Origin: Flavobacteriales bacterium UBA1959 | GTDB taxonomy: Bacteria > Bacteroidota > Bacteroidia > Flavobacteriales_D > Sanyastnellaceae | Assembly: GCA_002336085.1 (NCBI GenBank) | Contig: DDEH01000044.1 | Coordinates: forward strand, 9,668-14,698 | DNA length: 5,031 bases | Reading direction: 5' to 3' | In this document: piece after piece, positions 1-5,031 of the stretch | Numbering within the stretch: position 1 is the stretch's first letter | How the letters are laid out: each line of letters starts with the position of its first letter | Notes under the pieces: generated by a model | Database searches by the model: none | Told to the model about the DNA's origin: nothing | What the model saw: the letters and a program-made list of their open reading frames with translations, nothing else | Program-made: the position numbers and the translations under genes

Positions 1-3000
1 GTACTCGTGATTGGATAGCCATCAGGCGAGCCTGTGTTGGAGTTGTTCTCATACCCATTGTAGCGCGAGTAGCGTTCCAAGATTGACTCTTCATTCGCCT
101 GCGACTCAGTATTACGGAAATAGCGGAAGTTATCACCTGAGGGATCTTCTAGAATCTCATTGTAGGCTTCAGGGCTCACCCATTCTTCAACATCTGTGAG
201 CCACTCACTAAAGTAACCTTGCTCTGCAGCATCTGGCAAGCCGTCCAATCCCACGTCCTGCAAATCATAAGAGCCCGATGTATTGTCAAAAGCATTGACG
301 ACATTGAACGTGGACGGATCGGGATAAACACCCCACACTCCATCCAAAGTGGGCAGGTCAGGATTGTTTGAAGAGGGCAATCCGTTCTCATAAGACAACT
401 GACTGTCATTGAGGACGTCTTCCGAAACGTTCCCCAGATTGATGTAGAAATCCCCTCCCGTGAGATTTTCAGAATCTTCGTTGAAAGGGTCCATCAGCCA
501 AAACTGCATGTACTCGATATTGGACGCCTCGAAGTCCGTCGTGGTCAATGCGCGCTGGATTCCACCCCAGCGAGAAGCGGGATCTTCCAGTTTTCCTTCA
601 GGCGACAAACCTGCAGAAATACCATTGGCGCCCTGTGGCACTTCGTAATTATATGGCCCGCGCTCATTGGGTCGAAAAGTAAAGTCCAAAGTTGGAATAT
701 TCGGCGGGGTTCCCGTCGGTAGCTCCCGATTCGGGAACACTTCACCCTCCAATACCTCACGGGTACGGTGATCACTTTTGATTTCAGCGCTCACTTGTCC
801 GTCCTGCAAACCGCTTCCTCTAAAAAACTGAGGGTCGACAGTGTACCAGCTCAGGGCTGCTCGGTTGTAATTGTAAAGCAAGCTGTCTTCAGCACTGCCT
901 TCAGGAAAAAGCGCTAGCTGCAGTTTTGGCGTTGACGCCAAAAACCAGCGGTTCACTGACCGAATATCAATGGCTGACTGACTCCCTTCAAAATCGTCTA
1001 TATAGGCGTTTCCATCCTGTCCAATGGCCCGACTATGACCGGGAATCAAGTACGCCGCTTCTGCGGAAATGTCAATGCTCGATCCAGCAGATGTCTCATA
1101 GAATGGAAGGGCATCAACTAATTCTGTCAGGAATGGCGCCTCATCTTGGTAGCTAAAATCCCCTCCAAAAATAGAGTTATTGACCGGTTCGTTTCCGATG
1201 TTCACTTTCTGTGTCAACGGACGCTCTCGAAGATTCAAAAACGTAGCGCCCAGATTGAATCGATCACCGACAGCATAATCGAATCGCGTACCCATCATCG
1301 TCTTTGTCTGGATACTAAACAGCGAGTTGCTCTCCAGTGAAACCTTAATGTTTCGGCCTGATTCCAGCAATCCATCATTGATGATTCGGACCCTTCCGAG
1401 CTGATAGTCCACTGTATAGTCTTGATTCTCAATCAAGCGAACACCTCCTGCCGTAACGGTCACAGAGCCTTCGGGAATGTTCATCGCCTGCAAGGCTATT
1501 TCACTGCTCGTTTGGCTTTGAAATTCACCTTTGATGCGAAACCGATTCAACGAAGGGATTTGCTGCGCAGCTGTCTTAGTGCTGTCATATAGCGGCTGAA
1601 AAACGATGCTTTCGATGAGGTTAGCCGCCAAATCAGGGTCGTCCACACGGTCCTGAATTTCCCGCTTCAAATTGGAACCAAACGGCTCAACGGAAGGAAA
1701 GAAAATACGCCCGTTCTGACTGTTGATGGTGCCGCCCGTAGTGGCTGCATTGTCCACAAAGTCAAACACTCCATCGGGCTGACTCATCCCATTGATATCC
1801 AGTCTATCCATCCCTAATAGCTGCAAAAGCAAGGTTCCGTCCAGCGGATTCCGTGGGATGTAGTTCAAGTCCACGCCCGTGGCAGGATCATTGTACCATA
1901 TGTTCAGCCGGAAATTCTCTTCACTGAGTCCAAACGCCTGCATCGAGTATACGTTTTTCATCATGGTCCTCCAGAGCGGCGCAGGTGAGCCATCACTCAG
2001 ACGCAGCTGCGTAATACTGGATTTGAGCATTTTCAGAATGAGCGCATCGGGGGCCGTGTAACCATCTTGGGACAGCGTACCTACTTGATGTGTTTGTCCG
2101 TTGAGGGTATACTCATAGGCAACAGCGAGAACCTCTGCGTTATTCAGTGCCTGCCGCAAAGAAATGAATCCAAGGCGTGAATTATAACTGTATTCGGTTG
2201 GCGCCAATTTTCGAGCATTCCCAACCCGTTCGTAGTGAATCCCCTGCGTCAAGCCAAAACCCATCGCACCTATGGCTCCGTTGGCTCCGGTAAAGCCCAT
2301 CACTTCTGTGTTGTTGACCATCATGTCGAACAATGTATTGTTCGCATTGGTCGGATTCGCAAGGAGCAAATCCGAGTTGCCAGCTAATTCTGCGACCGGA
2401 AGGTTCGACGAAATGTAATTGGGGTTTTCCCCCAAATCCGTAAAACCAATGACGTTACGCACATCTTGCGTATTGGCTTGCGTATTCACGACCCATACCT
2501 CAATTCGTGTAATGTTCGCGCCAGAACTTGGAACGGGCAAACTGCGCATTGCCTGATCGTATTGTTCCAAGAAATACTGGGACAAGAAATAGTGTCGATT
2601 CGCTTCATAATCATCCGCTCGGATGTCAAACTCTTGGGTTTGTGCTCCCCCGTCTACCTCAATTTCTTTTCGTTCACCTTTTTGCTGAGAGAATACAGTC
2701 GTGTTATATAGCCGCCCCCATTGGGTTTCTAACTTCACACCAAACAAACTTTGGCTGCCGGTAATCAAGGTCCCAGGCAAAGGCATTGATATGTGACCTG
2801 CCTCGAAGTTTTTTAGGATGTCATCTTCTTCTCCCTGGAAACCAATGTTCATCTGGTTTTCAAAATCAAACAAGGCTTCCGTATTGTAATTCGTTCCCAA
2901 ATCAATCTTATCGCCAATCTTTCCGCCAATATTGAGCTGAATGCGTTGATCAAAGTCAAAGGTGGTAATGCGCCGCTGGCCTTCTGGTATTCGAGGATTT

Positions 3001-3527
3001 GCAGTATTTGATATGTTCACTCCGAAAGTCAACTCAGCTGATCCTTGGGGCTTAATCTCAATCTCGTTGCTGCCAAAAATCGTCTCGAATAATTTACTGT
3101 CTACTGTCAGTTTGGGTGCAAAGGCCCGCTCTGCCTCATCATCTTCCACTTGCAAATCATTCCAATACTCCGTCAAATTGCCCGCCATATCGAAATTGAG
3201 GTACTCATCGAGGGTCAAGAAAGTGGTTGGGCGGTATTGTATTGTGTCACCAATGAGCTGTTGGATGCTGTACATCCCCGTTTCCTCATCAAGAACTACG
3301 TTGTATGTAAAATTCTCAGGCCATGCAAAATCGAAGCCCGCGGGGGACTCAATTGGATTGAACGGGTCCTCGCTACCGAAAGGGAAGGGAAGATCGATGA
3401 CCAAGCTATCGTTCGTGTCAGCGTCATCTGCAGACTGTGCTCTTCCCAAGACCAAAACAGAGGTCAAGGCAATCAGCAACGAGGCTGCTCGCAATATTTG
3501 AATATAAAAAGCCTCCTTTCTCAACAT
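1..3527 (-). CDS. sprA: SprA, type IX secretion outer-membrane translocon (N-terminal half, runs off left edge)
   Basis: SprA (Sov in Porphyromonas) is the very large outer-membrane beta-barrel through which the type IX secretion system moves proteins bearing C-terminal sorting domains; partners known from the family include PorV. I translated 1175 codons without a stop or frameshift; homologues have about 2,400 residues, so the C-terminal half lies off the left edge. After a signal peptide (residues 1-30) the family's characteristic blocks follow in order: PQGSAELTFG (160-169), GKIGDK then NYNTEALFDFEN (202-224), GTLITGSQSLFG (252-263), GGAQTQEF and DDYEANRHYF (293-314), MMKNVYS (522-528), FFPSVEPFGS (609-618), LTQKVNIGNEP (771-781), LIPGH (827-831), YIDDFEGSQ (842-850), NIEYMQFWLMDPF (1003-1015) and QDVGLDGL (1090-1097). 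I recognise these from memory of SprA proteins, including the SprA_N type domain; no search was run. The start ATG shares one base with the ruvA stop. An in-frame stop lies at 3549-3551 and the next in-frame ATG is codon 85, past the signal peptide, so the start must be near 3527. Reading found no cysteine codon. The family assignment is very secure. Confidence 0.97.
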   Translation of the reverse strand, partial: MLRKEAFYIQILRAASLLIALTSVLVLGRAQSADDADTNDSLVIDLPFPFGSEDPFNPIESPAGFDFAWPENFTYNVVLDEETGMYSIQQLIGDTIQYRPTTFLTLDEYLNFDMAGNLTEYWNDLQVEDDEAERAFAPKLTVDSKLFETIFGSNEIEIKPQGSAELTFGVNISNTANPRIPEGQRRITTFDFDQRIQLNIGGKIGDKIDLGTNYNTEALFDFENQMNIGFQGEEDDILKNFEAGHISMPLPGTLITGSQSLFGVKLETQWGRLYNTTVFSQQKGERKEIEVDGGAQTQEFDIRADDYEANRHYFLSQYFLEQYDQAMRSLPVPSSGANITRIEVWVVNTQANTQDVRNVIGFTDLGENPNYISSNLPVAELAGNSDLLLANPTNANNTLFDMMVNNTEVMGFTGANGAIGAMGFGLTQGIHYERVGNARKLAPTEYSYNSRLGFISLRQALNNAEVLAVAYEYTLNGQTHQVGTLSQDGYTAPDALILKMLKSSITQLRLSDGSPAPLWRTMMKNVYSMQAFGLSEENFRLNIWYNDPATGVDLNYIPRNPLDGTLLLQLLGMDRLDINGMSQPDGVFDFVDNAATTGGTINSQNGRIFFPSVEPFGSNLKREIQDRVDDPDLAANLIESIVFQPLYDSTKTAAQQIPSLNRFRIKGEFQSQTSSEIALQAMNIPEGSVTVTAGGVRLIENQDYTVDYQLGRVRIINDGLLESGRNIKVSLESNSLFSIQTKTMMGTRFDYAVGDRFNLGATFLNLRERPLTQKVNIGNEPVNNSIFGGDFSYQDEAPFLTELVDALPFYETSAGSSIDISAEAAYLIPGHSRAIGQDGNAYIDDFEGSQSAIDIRSVNRWFLASTPKLQLALFPEGSAEDSLLYNYNRAALSWYTVDPQFFRGSGLQDGQVSAEIKSDHRTREVLEGEVFPNRELPTGTPPNIPTLDFTFRPNERGPYNYEVPQGANGISAGLSPEGKLEDPASRWGGIQRALTTTDFEASNIEYMQFWLMDPFNEDSENLTGGDFYINLGNVSEDVLNDSQLSYENGLPSSNNPDLPTLDGVWGVYPDPSTFNVVNAFDNTSGSYDLQDVGLDGLPDAAEQGYFSEWLTDVEEWVSPEAYNEILEDPSGDNFRYFRNTESQANEESILERYSRYNGYENNSNTGSPDGYPITS
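3438..3527 (-). other. Predicted Sec signal peptide of SprA
   Basis: Residues 1-30 of SprA form a standard signal peptide. The n-region carries R3, K4 and R13, the hydrophobic core is roughly A14 to L27 (AASLLIALTSVLVL), and a plausible signal peptidase I site is G-R-A before Q31. The mature protein would begin QSADDADTND, an acidic stretch. There is no cysteine just after the core, so this is not a lipoprotein signal. It fits Sec export followed by insertion into the outer membrane, as expected for SprA. The exact cleavage point is inferred by eye. Confidence 0.85.
3512..3521 (-). promoter_or_regulatory. Shine-Dalgarno-like sequence inside the 5' end of sprA
   Basis: The minus strand reads AGAAAGGAGG here, covering codons 3-5 of sprA and part of codon 6. 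It contains a full match to the consensus AAGGAGG. Eight bases downstream of it is an in-frame ATT codon (3501-3503, residue 9), while the annotated ATG lies upstream of it. It may be a real ribosome-binding site for a start downstream of 3527, or an accident of Arg-Lys-Glu codons. Bacteroidota generally rely little on Shine-Dalgarno pairing, which lowers the weight of this match. Confidence 0.3.
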
Positions 3528-3529
3528 CA
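3525..3529 (-). promoter_or_regulatory. ruvA stop / sprA start overlap (TGATG)
   Basis: The ruvA stop codon TGA (3529-3527) shares its A with the sprA start ATG (3527-3525). This arrangement is typical of termination-reinitiation coupling. The bases just upstream (TGCATTGAAGCGACTGTG) show no good Shine-Dalgarno match, so ribosomes finishing ruvA may be the main source of initiation at this ATG. A GTG directly before it (3530-3528) is in frame and would add one residue only. Confidence 0.7.
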
Positions 3530-4123
3530 CAGTCGCTTCAATGCATGTTTAATCAAATCTTCAACAGATACATCTGCTGCACATTCTTTCACAATTTGGT
3601 CCAAGGTTTTTTCACACCTGTTTCGATCGAAACCAAGAGTTGTGAGCGCAATTAACGCATCGTGCCGGGAATTATTGCCGGAGGCATTGACCAGGTTTAA
3701 TGACCCTCCATCTGCATTACCGAGAGCCCCTACTTTGTCTTGAAGATCAATGATGATGCGCTGCGCTGTTTTTGCTCCAATTCCTTTGACGCTCTTCATG
3801 GCATCGACATCGCCTTGCTGAATAGCGCTTCGGGCAGAGGCTGGGTCCATAGCGCTGAGAATCATGCGGGCAGTATTCGCCCCTACACCACTCACTCCGA
3901 GCAACATCAAAAACAACTCCCGCTCATCGGGATGAGCAAAACCGTAAAGCAGTTGTGCATCCTCCCGAACCACAAGATGCGTATGAATCATGGCGTTTTC
4001 GTCATCGCCTAACTGCTGAAAGGTGTGCAAACTAATATGGACTTGATACCCCACACCGCCACATTCAATCACAGCATACGTGGGAGTCTTCTCCACCAAA
4101 CGGCCTCTCAGGTGATGAATCAT
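3527..4123 (-). CDS. ruvA: Holliday junction branch migration protein RuvA
   Basis: RuvA binds four-way Holliday junctions as a tetramer and loads the RuvB ring motors that drive branch migration; RuvC then cuts the junction. The 198 residues match the usual family length of about 200, with all three domains present. Domain I (about 1-62) is the OB fold, starting MIHHLRGRL and containing VIECGGVGYQVH. It ends in REDAQLLYGF, where E54 and D55 sit at the place of the acidic pin (E55/D56 in E. coli). Domain II has two helix-hairpin-helix motifs, LGVSGVGANTARMIL (75-89) and VKGIGAKTAQRIIIDL (112-127), which bind the DNA backbone. A flexible Gly/Asn/Ser-rich linker follows (about 132-152), then the small domain III (153-198), including ALTTLGFDRNRCEKTL, which contacts RuvB. 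The start is fixed by the ATGA overlap with maeB and by the conserved N-terminus; upstream is A-rich without a clear Shine-Dalgarno. It acts in the cytoplasm. Its position between maeB and sprA is a syntenic association, not evidence of a role in secretion. Confidence 0.98.
   Translation of the reverse strand: MIHHLRGRLVEKTPTYAVIECGGVGYQVHISLHTFQQLGDDENAMIHTHLVVREDAQLLYGFAHPDERELFLMLLGVSGVGANTARMILSAMDPASARSAIQQGDVDAMKSVKGIGAKTAQRIIIDLQDKVGALGNADGGSLNLVNASGNNSRHDALIALTTLGFDRNRCEKTLDQIVKECAADVSVEDLIKHALKRL
4120..4123 (-). promoter_or_regulatory. maeB stop / ruvA start overlap (ATGA)
   Basis: The ruvA ATG (4123-4121) overlaps the maeB TGA (4122-4120) by the classic four-base ATGA. This indicates co-transcription and probable translational coupling. 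The preceding sequence is A-rich because it encodes the NKKKA tail of the malic enzyme. It offers no strong Shine-Dalgarno site, which is common in this phylum. Confidence 0.75.
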
Positions 4124-5031
4124 GCTTTTTTCTTGTTTTGCGCATCAACGACCGCTAGACGTACCATATCGTGTATTTCTCGAACTGAGGAACCCATTTG
4201 GAGCACGTGAAACGATTTTCGCATGCCCAGCAATATCGGGCCTTGCACTTCAATTCCTGCCATCTCTTGCAAAAGCTTGTACGCGATATTTCCCGATGCC
4301 AAATTTGGAAAAATTAAGGTGTTTACACGTTTTTCATTCAGCGTTGAAAATGGAAAGGACTCTGAAAGGAGCTCATCATTCAATGCGAAATTTGCTTGAA
4401 TTTCTCCATCCACAATCAAGTCCGGATGCCGTTCTTTCAAGATGCGCGCGGCTTCTGCCATTTTTTCGGCATCAACACCGCTTGCAGAACCGAAGTTCGA
4501 ATAACTCAAAAGAGCAATTCTAGGAACAATTCTCAGACTGCGCACTGCGCGAGCAGTCAACACAGCGATGGATGCTATTTCTTCCGCCGTGGGGTTGAGA
4601 TTTACAGTTGTATCTGCAAAGAACATCGGACCGCGCTTGGTCTCCAAGATGTACATTCCTGCCACCTTTTCAGCATCTTCCGCTTTGCCAATGACCTGCA
4701 ACGCCGGTCGGATGACGGACGGATAGGTTCTGGTCAATCCCGAAATAAGGGCGTCTGCTTGTCCCTTGCGTACCATCATCGCACCGTAGTAATTGCGCTG
4801 GCGCATCAATCGCTCGCCTTCTCTCGCTGTCAAGCCATGGCGCACACGCAATTGGAAGAACTCATCCCCAAATGCCGTTCGATTCTCTAACTCCTCGTTT
4901 GCACGAGGGTTGATGACTTCCACTCCCTCAAGTTCAAGATTGTGTTCCTCAATGAGTGCCTCAATAACTGATCGGCGGCCCAGAAGAATAGGAATCGCAA
5001 TTCCTTCGGCTCTCGCCTGCTCCGCTGCTTT
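4120..5031 (-). CDS. maeB: NADP-dependent malic enzyme, C-terminal phosphotransacetylase-like domain (partial, start off right edge)
   Basis: MaeB-type malic enzymes decarboxylate malate to pyruvate with reduction of NADP in the cytoplasm, and carry a C-terminal phosphate acetyltransferase-like domain. The frame stays open from the stop at 4120-4122 to the window edge, giving 303 codons; the full family length is about 750-770, so the catalytic malic domains lie outside. Visible here, numbered from the edge, are GIAIPILLGRR (10-20), NYYGAMMVRKGQADALISGL (80-99), ADTTVNLNPTAEEIA (139-153), SYSNFGSASG (176-185), DGEIQANFAL (208-217), FPNLASGNIAYKLLQ (241-255), GPILLGM (264-270) and LQMGSSVREI (277-286), ending VVDAQNKKKA. 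A stand-alone phosphotransacetylase (Pta) is the alternative. The MaeB-like ending LQMGSSVREI...VVDAQ and the loss of the Pta catalytic Ser-Arg pair favour malic enzyme. The first internal ATG (4921-4923) lies in mid-domain and is not the start. In E. coli MaeB this domain is regulatory and senses acetyl-CoA; the same role is inferred here. It is the most upstream of the three overlapping genes seen. Confidence 0.93.
   Translation of the reverse strand, partial: KAAEQARAEGIAIPILLGRRSVIEALIEEHNLELEGVEVINPRANEELENRTAFGDEFFQLRVRHGLTAREGERLMRQRNYYGAMMVRKGQADALISGLTRTYPSVIRPALQVIGKAEDAEKVAGMYILETKRGPMFFADTTVNLNPTAEEIASIAVLTARAVRSLRIVPRIALLSYSNFGSASGVDAEKMAEAARILKERHPDLIVDGEIQANFALNDELLSESFPFSTLNEKRVNTLIFPNLASGNIAYKLLQEMAGIEVQGPILLGMRKSFHVLQMGSSVREIHDMVRLAVVDAQNKKKA

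Noticed and set aside
176..775. Short minus-strand open frames (77 and 76 codons) inside the sprA region
   Set aside because: They are in a different frame from SprA, which reads continuously with conserved motifs through the same bases.
2962..3501. Plus-strand open frame of 179 codons opposite the sprA 5' end
   Set aside because: It is wholly antisense to conserved SprA blocks, the product is serine- and lysine-rich with no motif, and there is no supporting start context.
3150..3743. Plus-strand open frame of 197 codons spanning the sprA-ruvA junction
   Set aside because: It lies antisense to two well-recognised genes, has no recognisable family content, and its composition follows from the codon pattern of the opposite strand.
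4120..4140. Run of six A on the minus strand (AAGAAAAAAGC) just before the maeB stop, where a one-base slip could fuse MaeB to RuvA
   Set aside because: It does not form a canonical slippery heptamer in the maeB frame, no stimulatory hairpin is evident, and it is explained by consecutive lysine codons. Only the position makes it curious.
4125..4140. T-rich plus-strand stretch considered as a terminator
   Set aside because: There is no GC-rich hairpin before it, it lies inside the coding sequence, and the genes on either side overlap.
4396..4890. Plus-strand open frame of 164 codons opposite maeB
   Set aside because: It is the antisense shadow of a strongly conserved malic enzyme domain; the product, rich in His, Cys, Arg and Ser, is typical of noncoding translation.
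1..5031. Search for a new system: CRISPR arrays, tandem repeats, insertion sequence ends, RNA genes, riboswitches
   Set aside because: The whole window is accounted for by three known coding regions on one strand. No repeat array, inverted-repeat termini or RNA-like structure was seen by eye.

Overview
The window is wholly coding on the minus strand and reads as a three-gene operon from a member of the Bacteroidota. The order of transcription, from high to low coordinates, is: the C-terminal part of an NADP-dependent malic enzyme (maeB, entering from the right edge), a complete Holliday-junction protein RuvA, and the N-terminal half of SprA, the outer-membrane translocon of the type IX secretion system (T9SS), which leaves through the left edge. 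SprA is found only in the Bacteroidota and close relatives, so this gene fixes the phylum. The intermediate base composition and the sequence alone do not allow a genus call.

Region by region: 4120-5031 holds the last 303 codons of maeB, nearly all of its phosphotransacetylase-like domain. Positions 3527-4123 hold ruvA (198 aa, full length). Positions 1-3527 hold 1175 codons of sprA, open from its ATG to the window edge with no stop or frameshift; in homologues this is about half of a protein of roughly 2,400 residues. There is no intergenic space: maeB and ruvA overlap by four bases (ATGA) and ruvA and sprA share one base (TGATG). No promoter, terminator, RNA gene, mobile element, repeat array or CRISPR is visible.

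Functionally the three proteins have no obvious common pathway: carbon metabolism in the cytoplasm, recombination and repair on DNA, and export of C-terminally tagged proteins (gliding adhesins, hydrolases) across the outer membrane. The overlapping stops and starts nevertheless argue that they are transcribed together and translationally coupled. From memory, the order malic enzyme, ruvA, sprA recurs in Flavobacteriia, so this is a known conserved neighbourhood and not a new system. The points most worth a second look are the start of sprA (a strong Shine-Dalgarno-like sequence lies inside the annotated coding region), the apparent lack of cysteine in the SprA half seen here, and the loss of phosphotransacetylase catalytic residues in the malic enzyme.
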